Positions 40,285-48,681 of a stretch of DNA of 64,000 bases are shown in pieces. The DNA lies in the NCBI GenBank assembly GCA_050245915.1, contig JBFWWZ010000002.1, positions 1 through 64,000 of the forward strand. The letters run 5' to 3'. Position 1 is the stretch's first letter. Every line of letters starts with the position of its first letter. The stretch comes from JBDSKH01 sp050245915. Lineage in GTDB: Bacteria; Actinomycetota; Actinomycetes; Actinomycetales; Microbacteriaceae. Both the position numbers and the translations under genes were made by a program. The notes under the pieces are model-generated. The model was not told the DNA's origin. It made no database searches and saw nothing but the letters and a program-made list of their open reading frames with translations.

Positions 40285-41766
40285 GTGGATTCCGAGCCCG
40301 AACGCCCGTCGCCCGAGCGCCGCGGCTCGAAGGGCGGCTCGAAATCCGCACGAAGCGGGTCGCCGGGCAAGAAGCCCGGCACATCCGCAGGCAAGAAGCC
40401 GTCCACCAGCTCCCGCACCCCGTCCGCCGGCTCCGCAAATCGGAGCTCCACGAAGCCCCCCGCGAGGCCCCCCGTGAAGTCCGCCACCGAAACCGACGAG
40501 AACGTCAGCGACGTCGCCGAGAACGAGCAGCAGTCGTCCGCCGCCACCTCGGGACCGTCGTTCCGCCTCAACTTCTCTCCCATATCCAAGCCCAGCCTCG
40601 GGCGATTCTCGGAAGCCAGGCACCCCACGGTGGCGGAGGTCGCCGAGGAGGCCGCCGCCGAGGTCGAGACCGACGAGCCGGAGACCGACGACACCGAGGG
40701 CGAGGAGCTCGACGTCGTCGAAGAGGAGCTCGCGGCGACCGACGATGTCGACGATGTCGACGACCTCGATGACATGCGGGTCGAGCCGGGCGCGAAGCCG
40801 GTGCTCGACGAGGAGCCGGAGGAGGACGAGCCGGAATCGGAGCCCGAGCCGGAGCCCGAGCTCGAAGCTGAGGACGGCGAGGACGACGCCGAGGAGCCCG
40901 AGCCCGAGCACGAGAAGGCCACCGCCGCCACCGCCGGCCGCTGGACGACCGCGGCCAGCCGGGCGCCCACCGTCACGGTGCGCACCACCCCGAAGGCCCT
41001 GTCGACCGATGTCGCCCTCTCGGTGCGCAATCTGACCAAGCGCTTCGGACGGGTCACCGCCGTCGACTCCGCCGACCTCGAGATCAAGACCGGATCGTTC
41101 TACGGCTTCGTCGGCCCGAACGGTGCCGGCAAGACCACGACCCTCGCGATGATCACCGGCCTGCTGCGCCCCGATTCGGGAGTCGTGAAGGTCTACGGCG
41201 CCGACGTCTGGCGCAACGCCTCGGTCGCGAAGCGCTCGCTCGGCGTGCTGCCCGACCACCTGCGCCTCTTCGACCGGCTGACCGGTGCCGAATACCTGCA
41301 CCACGCAGCCGGGCTGCGCGGGCTCGACCGCGACACCACCCTGCGCCGCACCGCGGACCTCGTCAACGCGTTCGGGCTGGAGCACTCCCTGCACCGCTTC
41401 GTCTCCGACTACTCCGCGGGCATGGTGAAGAAGATCGCCATCGCGGCGGCGATGATCCACTCACCGCGGCTGCTCGTGCTGGACGAGCCGTTCGAGTCGG
41501 TCGACCCGGTGTCCGCGCAGCAGGTGATCGACATCCTGCAGAAGTTCACGCAGGCCGGCGGCACGGTGCTGATGTCGAGCCACTCGATGCATCTCATCCA
41601 GCGGATCTGCGACTCGGTCGCGATCATCGCCGACGGCCGGATGCTGGCCCAAGGCACCCTGGAGGAGGTCCTGGGGGAGCAGACGCTCGAGGACCGTTTC
41701 GTGGAACTGGCCGGCGGGGCCTCGGCGGTGGAGGGCATGGAGTGGTTGCACAGCTACTCCGACTGA
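40285..41766 (+). CDS. ABC transporter ATPase with long disordered acidic N-terminal extension
   Basis: 493 residues. Residues 1-65 are basic and Ser/Pro-rich, and 66-215 are strongly acidic with Glu-Pro repeats (SEPEPEPELEAE). The ATPase domain starts near 248: Walker A GPNGAGKTTT near 276, signature DYSAGMVKK near 376, Walker B LLVLDEPFES near 395 and switch His in SSHSMH near 430. This is the CcmA/ABC-2 export class. Overlaps the permease gene by 25 bp. A roughly 245-residue disordered extension is unusual for the class. Confidence 0.87.
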   Translation: MDSEPERPSPERRGSKGGSKSARSGSPGKKPGTSAGKKPSTSSRTPSAGSANRSSTKPPARPPVKSATETDENVSDVAENEQQSSAATSGPSFRLNFSPISKPSLGRFSEARHPTVAEVAEEAAAEVETDEPETDDTEGEELDVVEEELAATDDVDDVDDLDDMRVEPGAKPVLDEEPEEDEPESEPEPEPELEAEDGEDDAEEPEPEHEKATAATAGRWTTAASRAPTVTVRTTPKALSTDVALSVRNLTKRFGRVTAVDSADLEIKTGSFYGFVGPNGAGKTTTLAMITGLLRPDSGVVKVYGADVWRNASVAKRSLGVLPDHLRLFDRLTGAEYLHHAAGLRGLDRDTTLRRTADLVNAFGLEHSLHRFVSDYSAGMVKKIAIAAAMIHSPRLLVLDEPFESVDPVSAQQVIDILQKFTQAGGTVLMSSHSMHLIQRICDSVAIIADGRMLAQGTLEEVLGEQTLEDRFVELAGGASAVEGMEWLHSYSD

Positions 41767-43361
41767 AGCTGCGGCTGTTCGCGAACGGCTTCCGTCGTCC
41801 GCTCGGCCTCGTCATCGTCAGCGGTCTCGGGCTCGCGCTTGCCGTCGTCGTCGTCGTTCTCGTCGCGACGGGTGCCGGGGCGCTGCACGACGCCGACGAC
41901 GAGTTCCGGCGCCGCGCCATCATCAACGTCGGCGCGTTCTTCTCGCTCGCCGCGTTCCTGATCCCGTTCATGCTGGTGCGTCACGAACTGCTCGACCCGC
42001 GCGGTCTGCGCGGTTTCCGCTTCCGCTCCTGGACGATCGCCATCACCATCCTGGTGCTCTCGCTCGTCGGCCCGATGGTGCTGATCGCGCCGATCGCCTG
42101 GGCTCCGACCTGGGCGTGGCCCGACGCCGAGTCGGTCCGCATCGCGCAGATCGCCGCTCCCCTGCTGTTCCTGCAGGGGGTTCTCTCGGTGCGCCTCGGC
42201 GTCAGCGCCGGTGCCGCGCTGGAGAACCGGGAGCGCTGGAGCCGCCGGGTCCGCTGGATCGGCGCCCCCATCCTGCTCGTCTTCTTCGTGGTGGCGGTGG
42301 CCACCGTGCTGCCGCGGATCGCCGCGACCCCGCCGCAGAGCGCCCGGCTCTTCGTGGTCGGCCTGCTGAAGCTCTCGTCGTACCTGCACACCGACCAGAT
42401 CGCCCAGGCCCTGCAGTGGACGCCGCTCGGCCTGCTGTGGGCCGCACCCTCGCATGCGGCCTTCCGCCAGCCGGAGCTCGGACCGCAGGCGCTCTGGGCG
42501 GGGGCGGTCGTGCCGTTCGTGCTGCTCGTGCTCTGGTTCGTGACCGTGCGGCTGCTGTTCCGCGCCACCCGCCGCATCCCGGTGGAGCGCCGGGGCGGCA
42601 CCCCCGGCTGGTTCCGGCGCCTGCCGTCCACCCCGGCCGGAGCGATCGCCGCCCGCAGCGTCACCTACTGGGTGCGCGACCCCCGTTATCGTGCTGTGCT
42701 CGGATTCCTCCCATTCGTGCCGATCGTGATCCTGCTGGCCAGCTGGATCGGCGGCATCCCGATGCCATGGGCGGTGCTGCTGCCGCTGCCGCTGATGCTG
42801 ATCCTCGTCGCCGTCTCGACCACGCACAACGACATCGCCTACGACTCCACGGCCGTCTGGACCCATGTCGCCGCGCAGACGCGAGGCGCCGACGACCGCA
42901 TCGGCCGGCTCGTCCCGCCCCTCGCCCTGGGCGGCATCCTGCTGCTCGTCGGTACCCCCCTGACCGCGTGGGGGCATGGCGACGTCCAGATCGTCCCCGT
43001 GGTGCTCGGGGTCGGGGTCGCGCTGCTGCTCGGCGGCGCGGGCATCGCGAGCGCCATCTCGACCCGGTTCCCGTACGCGGCACCGCGACCCGGCGACCCG
43101 GCCTTCCAGCAGCCGCAGGTGCAGGGCAGCACCGGGTCGGGTGCGCAGGCGCTCGCGTTCTTCGGCACCCTTCTCGTCGGCGCGCCGGCGATCGCGGCGG
43201 GCGTGATGTGGCTGCTCGACCCGAGCGCACCGTGGAACTGGATTTCGCTGTTCGTCGGCACCTGGGCCGGGCTCATCGCACTGTTCGTCGGCATCCGCGC
43301 GGGCGGCGGCGCCTGGGATCGTCGCGGGCCGGAACTGCTGGCCTTCACCATGCGACACTAG
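41742..43361 (+). CDS. ABC transporter permease, polytopic
   Basis: 539 residues from GTG 41742, inside the end of the ATPase gene. About 12 hydrophobic segments, starting with PLGLVIVSGLGLALAVVVVV near 20-40 and ending near 520. Soluble loops are arginine-rich (ENRERWSRRVRW near 160, RRIPVERRGGTPGWFRRL near 280). Forms an exporter with the adjacent ATPase. Substrate unknown; the topology resembles large actinobacterial ABC-2 permeases. Confidence 0.82.
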   Translation: MVAQLLRLKLRLFANGFRRPLGLVIVSGLGLALAVVVVVLVATGAGALHDADDEFRRRAIINVGAFFSLAAFLIPFMLVRHELLDPRGLRGFRFRSWTIAITILVLSLVGPMVLIAPIAWAPTWAWPDAESVRIAQIAAPLLFLQGVLSVRLGVSAGAALENRERWSRRVRWIGAPILLVFFVVAVATVLPRIAATPPQSARLFVVGLLKLSSYLHTDQIAQALQWTPLGLLWAAPSHAAFRQPELGPQALWAGAVVPFVLLVLWFVTVRLLFRATRRIPVERRGGTPGWFRRLPSTPAGAIAARSVTYWVRDPRYRAVLGFLPFVPIVILLASWIGGIPMPWAVLLPLPLMLILVAVSTTHNDIAYDSTAVWTHVAAQTRGADDRIGRLVPPLALGGILLLVGTPLTAWGHGDVQIVPVVLGVGVALLLGGAGIASAISTRFPYAAPRPGDPAFQQPQVQGSTGSGAQALAFFGTLLVGAPAIAAGVMWLLDPSAPWNWISLFVGTWAGLIALFVGIRAGGGAWDRRGPELLAFTMRH

Positions 43362-43366
43362 GACGC

Positions 43367-43621
43367 ATGAGCGACCCCGAAACCGCAGGCGGCACGGATG
43401 TCCTCGACAGGGAGCTCGAGGAACTGCTCGAGAAGGAGCAGGTCGAAGACGGCGACCACGAGCGCTTCGCCCACTATGTGCAGAAAGACAAGATCCTCGA
43501 GTCGGCCCTGACCGGCAAGCCGGTGATCGCGCTCTGCGGCAAGGTGTGGGTCCCGGGCCGCGACCCGGAGAAGTTCCCGGTCTGCCCCGACTGCAAGAAG
43601 ATCTACGACAAGCTGAAGTAG
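43367..43621 (+). CDS. DUF3039 family protein
   Basis: 84 residues. Conserved core HYVQKDKILESALTGKPVIALCGKVW and PVCPDCKKIYDKL, with Cys, CPxC-type and His residues that could bind zinc. An acidic N terminus. The family is nearly confined to actinobacteria, and its function is unknown. It starts 6 bp after the permease gene and ends directly against pncB on the other strand. Confidence 0.85.
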   Translation: MSDPETAGGTDVLDRELEELLEKEQVEDGDHERFAHYVQKDKILESALTGKPVIALCGKVWVPGRDPEKFPVCPDCKKIYDKLK

Positions 43622-44914
43622 CTAGAGGTAGTTCGTCGGCAGCACGGGCTCGCCGCGTGACAGGGCGTGCGCCGCGATCGGAAGCTCGCCGATCGCCATC
43701 GCGTGGTGCGCGCGGGCGGCGGCCACGCCATCCGGGCCCAGGTGTTCGGCGACCGGCTCGCCGTGGACGATCAGGTCGGTCAGGAGCGGGCGGCCGGCGT
43801 CGGCCGCGACCGGCGGGTCCTCGACCCAGATGTCCTCCGACTTGGCCACCCCGTTCTTGAGCGCGCGGATCGGCTGCTTGCGTCCGCCGACCGTGGCCTT
43901 GCCCTCGCTGGTCTTGCCGACCGGGAGCCAGCCGCCGTCGTCGTCGAGATGTGCGACGAGTTTATAGACCATGCCGGAGGCGGGCGAGCCCGAGCCGGTG
44001 ACGAGCGCCGTGCCGACGCCGTACGAGTTGACGGGTGCAGCGCGCAAGGACGCGATCGCGTACTCGTCGAGGTCGTTCGTCACCGTGATCTTCGTGCCTG
44101 TGGCGCCGAGCGCATCGAGCTGATCCCGCGCGTCGCGCACAACCAGCCCCAGGTCGCCGGAGTCGATGCGGATCGCTCCGAGCCCGGTTCCGGCGACCTC
44201 GATCGCGGTGGCGATTCCCTGCGGGATGTCGTAGGTGTCGACCAGCAGAGTGGTGCCCGTGCCCAGGGCGGCGACCTGGGCCTCGAACGCCTCCTTCTCG
44301 GAGTCGTGCAGCAGCGTGAACGAGTGCGCCGCCGTCCCCATCGTCGGGATGCCCCAGATCCGGCCGGCCTCGAGGTTCGACGACGCCGCGAATCCGGCGA
44401 TGTAGGCGGCGCGGGCCGCGGCGACCGCCGAGCGCTCGCCGGTTCGGCGCGATCCCATCTCCGCGAGTGGGCGGCCTTCGGCGGCGGACACCATCCGCGC
44501 CGCGGCGGACGCCACCGCGGAGTCGTAGTTGAGCACCGACAGCGCGAGCGTCTCGAGCAGGCACGCCTCCGCGAAGGTGCCCTCGACGACCAGGAGCGGC
44601 GAACCGGGGAAGTAGATCTCGCCCTCGCGGTATCCGCGGATCGTGCCGGTGAAGCGGAACTCCTCGAGCCAGTCGAGCGTCTCGGCGCCGACCACCTTCT
44701 GCTGCTTCAGGAAGCTCAGCTCGTCCGGCCCGAACCGGAAGTCGCGGATCAGGTCGAGCAGGCGGCCCGTGCCGGCCACGACGCCGTACCGGCGACCGGC
44801 GGGCAGCCGGCGGGCGAAGAGCTCGAAGACGCTCGGGCGCAGCGCGCGCCCGTCCCGGAGCGCGGCGTCCACCATCGTGAGTTCGTACCGGTCGGTGAGG
44901 AGAGCGGTGCTCAT
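43622..44914 (-). CDS. pncB: Nicotinate phosphoribosyltransferase
   Basis: 430 residues, typical length. Converts nicotinate and PRPP to nicotinate mononucleotide in NAD salvage. LLTDRYELTMVDAALRDG opens the protein, FELFARRLPAGRRYGVVAG is near 32, the catalytic His region GTAAHSFTLLHDSEKEAF near 215, IRIDSGDLG near 270 and SYGVGTALVTGSGSP near 320. ATG 44914 has TAGTCT 6 nt upstream, with no ribosome site. Divergent from murI across 24 bp. Confidence 0.95.
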   Translation of the reverse strand: MSTALLTDRYELTMVDAALRDGRALRPSVFELFARRLPAGRRYGVVAGTGRLLDLIRDFRFGPDELSFLKQQKVVGAETLDWLEEFRFTGTIRGYREGEIYFPGSPLLVVEGTFAEACLLETLALSVLNYDSAVASAAARMVSAAEGRPLAEMGSRRTGERSAVAAARAAYIAGFAASSNLEAGRIWGIPTMGTAAHSFTLLHDSEKEAFEAQVAALGTGTTLLVDTYDIPQGIATAIEVAGTGLGAIRIDSGDLGLVVRDARDQLDALGATGTKITVTNDLDEYAIASLRAAPVNSYGVGTALVTGSGSPASGMVYKLVAHLDDDGGWLPVGKTSEGKATVGGRKQPIRALKNGVAKSEDIWVEDPPVAADAGRPLLTDLIVHGEPVAEHLGPDGVAAARAHHAMAIGELPIAAHALSRGEPVLPTNYL

Positions 44915-44920
44915 GAGGCG

Positions 44921-44930
44921 AGACTATCGT
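44921..44930. promoter_or_regulatory. Overlapping divergent -10 elements of pncB and murI
   Basis: Minus-strand TAGTCT (44926-44921) is 6 nt from the pncB ATG; plus-strand TATCGT (44925-44930) is 8 nt from the murI GTG. The two hexamers share two bases, so RNA polymerase could not occupy both at once. Confidence 0.5.
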
Positions 44931-44938
44931 TGGGGAAC

Positions 44939-45784
44939 GTGAGCCCCGCCGACACCGACGCCCCCATCGGCGTCTTCGACAGCGGCGTCGGCGGCCTGAC
45001 CGTGGCTCGCGCGATCCTCGACCAGCTGCCGAACGAGTCGATCCTCTATGTCGGCGACACCGCGCACTCCCCGTACGGCCCGAAGCCGATCGCCGAGGTG
45101 CGCGCCTACGCGCTCGAGGTGCTCGACGACCTCGTGGCACAGGGGGTGAAGGCTCTCGTCATCGCCTGCAACACCGCCAGCGCGGCCATGCTGCGCGACG
45201 CGCGCGAACGCTACACGGCCGCCTCCGGCATCCCGGTCGTCGAGGTGATCCAGCCCGCGGTGCGTGCCGCCGTGCGCGCAACCCGCAACGGCCGGGTCGG
45301 GGTCATCGGCACCGCAGGCACCATCCAGAGCCGCGCCTACGACGACGCGTTCGCCGCCGCCGACGGTCTCGAGCTGTTCAGCGCCGCCTGCCCGCGGTTC
45401 GTCGAGTTCGTGGAGGCCGGGATCACCAGCGGCGACGAGGTGCTGCGGGTCGCGGGGGACTACCTGCGTCCCCTGCAGGACGCCGGCATCGACACCCTCG
45501 TGCTCGGCTGCACGCACTACCCGCTGATGTCGGCTGCCATCCAGTACGTCATCGGCCCCGACGTTCGGCTCGTCTCCAGCGCCGACGAGACCGCGTCGGA
45601 CGTGTACCGGATGCTGGTGTCGCACGGACTGGAACGCACGTCGACGTCACCCCCCGCCCATCGATTCGAATCGACGGGCGACGACGAGCAGGCGTTCCGC
45701 GCCCTCGCCCACCGTTTCCTCGGACCCGAGGTCCGTCACGTCGAGGCGTTCCCGACCCAACCGATAAGGATGCAGACACCATGA
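44939..45784 (+). CDS. murI: Glutamate racemase
   Basis: 281 residues from GTG 44939; TTG 44930 is the alternative. Makes D-glutamate for peptidoglycan. APIGVFDSGVGGLTVARAI at residues 9-27 with the catalytic Asp region, the first catalytic Cys in ALVIACNTASAAM near 78, and the second in LVLGCTHYPLM near 188. Complete. Its stop overlaps rph by four bases, starting a murI-rph-rdgB operon. Confidence 0.95.
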   Translation: MSPADTDAPIGVFDSGVGGLTVARAILDQLPNESILYVGDTAHSPYGPKPIAEVRAYALEVLDDLVAQGVKALVIACNTASAAMLRDARERYTAASGIPVVEVIQPAVRAAVRATRNGRVGVIGTAGTIQSRAYDDAFAAADGLELFSAACPRFVEFVEAGITSGDEVLRVAGDYLRPLQDAGIDTLVLGCTHYPLMSAAIQYVIGPDVRLVSSADETASDVYRMLVSHGLERTSTSPPAHRFESTGDDEQAFRALAHRFLGPEVRHVEAFPTQPIRMQTP

Positions 45785-46509
45785 CCCGAGCCGACGGCCG
45801 CGCCGCCGACCAGTTGCGCCCCGTGACCATCGAACGCGGCTGGAGCGCCCAGGCGGAGGGCAGCGCGCTCATCAGCTTCGGCGACACCCGCGTGCTGTGC
45901 ACGGCCAGTTTCACCAACGGGGTTCCGCGGTGGCTCACCGGCAAAGGCAAGGGCTGGGTCACCGCCGAGTACGGGATGCTGCCGCGGTCGACGAACGAGC
46001 GGATGGACCGTGAAGCGGTGAAAGGCAGGGTCGGCGGCCGCACGCACGAGATCTCGCGGCTGATCGGGCGCGCACTGCGGGCGGTCGTGGACTTCAAGGC
46101 GCTCGGCGAGAACACCATCGTGATCGACTGCGATGTGCTGCAGGCCGACGGCGGGACCCGCACCGCCGCGATCACCGGCGCCTACGTCGCCCTGGTCGAC
46201 GCGATCGAGTGGGGCCGCGCGCAGGGGTTCATCGGCAAGAACGCGAAGGCGCTGCACGACTCCGTCTCGGCGATCAGCGTGGGCATCATCGACGGCGAGC
46301 CCATGCTCGACCTCATGTACACCGAGGATTCACGCGCCGAGACCGACATGAACGTGGTCGTCACCGGCCGCGGGCTGTTCGTCGAGGTGCAGGGCACGGC
46401 AGAGGGCGCCCCGTTCGACCGCCGTGAACTCGACTCGCTGCTCGACCTCGCGCTCGGCGGCACGGCGACCCTGGCCGAGAAGCAGGCCGAGGCGCTGGCG
46501 GTCGCATGA
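45781..46509 (+). CDS. rph: RNase PH
   Basis: 242 residues, the full family length. 3'-5' phosphorolytic trimming of tRNA precursors. MTRADGRAADQLRPVTIERGW start, TEYGMLPRSTNER-like segment (TAEYGMLPRSTNER) near 60-73, RVGGRTHEISRLIGRALRAV near 82, DCDVLQADGGTRTAAITG near 118 and DLMYTEDSRAETDMNVV near 177. Overlaps murI and rdgB by ATGA and CATGA-type junctions. Confidence 0.96.
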   Translation: MTRADGRAADQLRPVTIERGWSAQAEGSALISFGDTRVLCTASFTNGVPRWLTGKGKGWVTAEYGMLPRSTNERMDREAVKGRVGGRTHEISRLIGRALRAVVDFKALGENTIVIDCDVLQADGGTRTAAITGAYVALVDAIEWGRAQGFIGKNAKALHDSVSAISVGIIDGEPMLDLMYTEDSRAETDMNVVVTGRGLFVEVQGTAEGAPFDRRELDSLLDLALGGTATLAEKQAEALAVA

Positions 46510-47084
46510 CGACGTTCGTGCTCGCCACGCACAACGCGCACAAGGTCGACGAGCTCCGCGCGATCCTCGGCGAACGTCTCGGTCCCCATGAGCTGATCGG
46601 CTACGACGGTCCCGAGCCGGTCGAGGACGGCGCGACTTTCGCCGAGAACGCCCTCATCAAGGCGCGGGCCGCCGCTGCGCACACCGGGCTGCCGGCCCTC
46701 GCCGACGACTCCGGGATCTCGGTGGCGGCGCTGGGAGGCGCCCCCGGCATCCACTCGGCGCGCTATGCGGGCTCGCGGGTCGATGCCGACAACTACGCGA
46801 AGCTGCTCGCCGACCTCGCCGGTGTCGCCGACCGGCGTGCCGAGTTCGACTGCGCCGCCGCGCTCGTCGACGCGGAGTTCGAGCATGTCGAGCTGGGCGT
46901 GTGGCACGGGTGGGTGCTCGAGGCGCCGGAGGGGGTGAACGGCTTCGGCTACGACCCGGTGTTCCGGCCCGACGGCCTCGCCGGTGCGAGCGCACTGCTC
47001 AGCGCAGAGGAGAAGAACGCGATCAGCCACCGGGCGCGCGCGTTCGGCGCCCTGGTCGAGGTGATCCGGGCGCGTTTCGGCTAA
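46506..47084 (+). CDS. rdgB: XTP/dITP diphosphatase (non-canonical purine NTPase)
   Basis: 192 residues. Hydrolyses XTP and dITP to keep aberrant purines from nucleic acids. FVLATHNAHKVDELRAIL at the N terminus, TFAENALIKARAAAAHTGL near 42, ADDSGISVAALGG near 66, NGFGYDPVF near 144 and EKNAISHRARAFG near 172, all expected motifs. Third gene of the murI-rph-rdgB operon. Confidence 0.96.
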   Translation: MTTFVLATHNAHKVDELRAILGERLGPHELIGYDGPEPVEDGATFAENALIKARAAAAHTGLPALADDSGISVAALGGAPGIHSARYAGSRVDADNYAKLLADLAGVADRRAEFDCAAALVDAEFEHVELGVWHGWVLEAPEGVNGFGYDPVFRPDGLAGASALLSAEEKNAISHRARAFGALVEVIRARFG

Positions 47085-47090
47085 CCGCAA

Positions 47091-47096
47091 TACCCT
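47091..47096 (+). promoter_or_regulatory. -10 element of a near-leaderless promoter
   Basis: TACCCT, 7 nt before ATG 47104. Confidence 0.45.
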
Positions 47097-47103
47097 GGAT
47101 GCC

Positions 47104-48015
47104 ATGGGCCACGATCACGCGCACGGTGCGGGGTCGAACCGTACCCGCCTCGCGATCGCGCTGGTCATCGTCGTCACGGTACTGGTCGCGGAGGTGCTCG
47201 GCGCGGTGCTCTCCGGCTCGCTCGCCCTGCTCGCCGACGCCGGCCACATGACGAGCGACGCGATCGGCCTGAGCGTCGCGCTCGTCGCCACCGTCGTCGC
47301 CGCGCGGCCGGCCACCGACCGTCACACCTTCGGGTTCCAGCGGGTCGAGGTGCTCGCCGCCCTGGTGAACGGCGTGCTGCTCGCCGTCGTCGCGGTGTCG
47401 GTCGCGGTCGAAGGGATCCGGCGGCTGCTCGATGCGAGCGGGGCGGAGGTGAAGCCGCTGCCGCTGCTGATCATCGCCGGCGTCGGCCTGCTCGCCAACG
47501 TGGTCGCGATGCTGGTGCTGCGCGGCGGCGATCGCACCTCGCTCAACATGCGGGGCGCCTACCTCGAGGTGCTGGGTGATCTGCTGGGCTCGATCGCGGC
47601 GCTGGGGGCCGGTGCCGTCATCCTGCTCACCGGGTTCGAGAAGGCGGACGCGATCGCGTCGCTGCTGATCGCGGCGCTCATCCTGCCGCGGTCGTTCGTG
47701 CTGCTGCGCGACGTGGTGCGCGTGCTCACCGAGTCGGCGCCACGGGGGACCGACGTCGACGAGATCCGCGGGCACCTGCTCGAGACCCCCGGCGTGGTCG
47801 CGGTGCACGATGTGCACGTCTGGGCGATCACCTCCGGGCAGCCGGTGTTCACCGCGCACGTCGAATGCGAACCCGGCGTCTTCGCCCGCGGCGAGACCGG
47901 GTCGATGCTCGACCGCCTCGGCGAGTGTCTGAAGGGGCACTTCGATGTGGAGCACTCCACGTTCCAGCTCGAGCCGGCGGGCCGGGCCGACAGCGAGGAG
48001 CACGCCCATCGCTAG
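47104..48015 (+). CDS. Cation diffusion facilitator family metal exporter
   Basis: 303 residues. His-rich N terminus (MGHDHAHG), six helices with the metal site in LLADAGHMTSDAIGLS (H..D) near 40 and LEVLGDLLGSIAALG near 155, and a C-terminal ferredoxin-like metal domain (VVAVHDVHVWAITSGQPVFTAHVE, in pieces, near 225). CzcD/ZitB type, exporting Zn or related ions by proton antiport. Followed by the metalloregulator with overlap. The metal is not certain; the neighbours suggest Mn as an alternative. Confidence 0.9.
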   Translation: MGHDHAHGAGSNRTRLAIALVIVVTVLVAEVLGAVLSGSLALLADAGHMTSDAIGLSVALVATVVAARPATDRHTFGFQRVEVLAALVNGVLLAVVAVSVAVEGIRRLLDASGAEVKPLPLLIIAGVGLLANVVAMLVLRGGDRTSLNMRGAYLEVLGDLLGSIAALGAGAVILLTGFEKADAIASLLIAALILPRSFVLLRDVVRVLTESAPRGTDVDEIRGHLLETPGVVAVHDVHVWAITSGQPVFTAHVECEPGVFARGETGSMLDRLGECLKGHFDVEHSTFQLEPAGRADSEEHAHR

Positions 48016-48631
48016 CGCCGACGCCAGGGGCCGCGCCGTCGAGGACTACCTGAAGGTCATCTACGGCCACACCGAGTGGCAGCCCGACCCGATCACGCCG
48101 TCGCAGCTGGCGGCCCGCCTGGGACTCGCGCCCAGCACCGTCACCGAGATGGTGAAGAAGCTGGTCGCCACCGGGCACGTGGCGCACGCGCCCTACGGTG
48201 CAGTGCGGCTCACCGACTCGGGCCGCGCGGAGGCCCTGCGCATGGTGCGCAGGCACCGGCTGGTGGAGACCTGGCTCGTCAGCCAGTACGGGTACGCCTG
48301 GGACGAGGTGCACGACGAGGCGGAGGTGCTGGAGCACTCCCTGAGCGACCGGCTGCTCTCCGCGATCGACACGCAGCTCGGCCATCCGACGCGGGATCCG
48401 CACGGCGACCCGATTCCGACCGAGGAGGGCACGGTCGAGGTGCCGGACGCGGTGCCGCTCAGCGAGCTCCCGTCGCAGGGTCGCGGGGTGGTCGCACGGG
48501 TCAGCGACCGGGATGCCGCGGTGCTGCGCGCGGTGACCGCGGCCGGGGTGCGTCTCGACTCCGAGGTCGCAGCGGGTGACCTTCCGCCGGAGCTGGCCGG
48601 CGCCGTCTGGGTGGTGCGCCTGCCCGCATGA
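47945..48631 (+). CDS. mntR: DtxR/MntR-family metalloregulator
   Basis: 228 residues if ATG 47945 is used, inside the exporter gene. There is no other ATG, GTG or TTG before the conserved part. GAGGAG at 47995-48000 lies 7 nt before ATC 48008, which would give a 207-residue protein starting just before AVEDYLKVIYGHTEW. HTH: LAARLGLAPSTVTEMVKKLVATGHV. Metal-binding region: MVRRHRLVETWLVSQYGYAWDEVHDEAEVLEH, described as two helices with H, E and D ligands. An SH3-like domain ends it. It precedes mntH and its palindromes, hence the MntR name. Confidence 0.82.
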   Translation: MWSTPRSSSSRRAGPTARSTPIASADARGRAVEDYLKVIYGHTEWQPDPITPSQLAARLGLAPSTVTEMVKKLVATGHVAHAPYGAVRLTDSGRAEALRMVRRHRLVETWLVSQYGYAWDEVHDEAEVLEHSLSDRLLSAIDTQLGHPTRDPHGDPIPTEEGTVEVPDAVPLSELPSQGRGVVARVSDRDAAVLRAVTAAGVRLDSEVAAGDLPPELAGAVWVVRLPA

Positions 48632-48641
48632 CGTGCTAGTT

Positions 48642-48672
48642 TTCGGGAACCCGAATTCTTCGGTAGACCGAA
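48642..48672. promoter_or_regulatory. Twin palindromes upstream of mntH, likely MntR boxes
   Basis: TTCGGGAACCCGAA (48642-48655) and TTCGGTAGACCGAA (48659-48672), both 14 bp with 6-bp arms and a 2-bp centre, with centres 17 bp apart. They lie between the MntR-type regulator gene and mntH. The shared TTCGG..CCGAA arms suggest one protein binding twice. Confidence 0.75.
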
Positions 48673-48681
48673 AGCGACCCC

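Noticed and set aside
40600..40920. Repeat-rich DNA in the ABC ATPase gene
   Set aside because: Simple codon repetition from acidic Glu/Asp/Pro sequence, in frame; not an independent repeat element.
41754..43358. 534-residue minus-strand frame
   Set aside because: Antisense to a permease with clear membrane helices.
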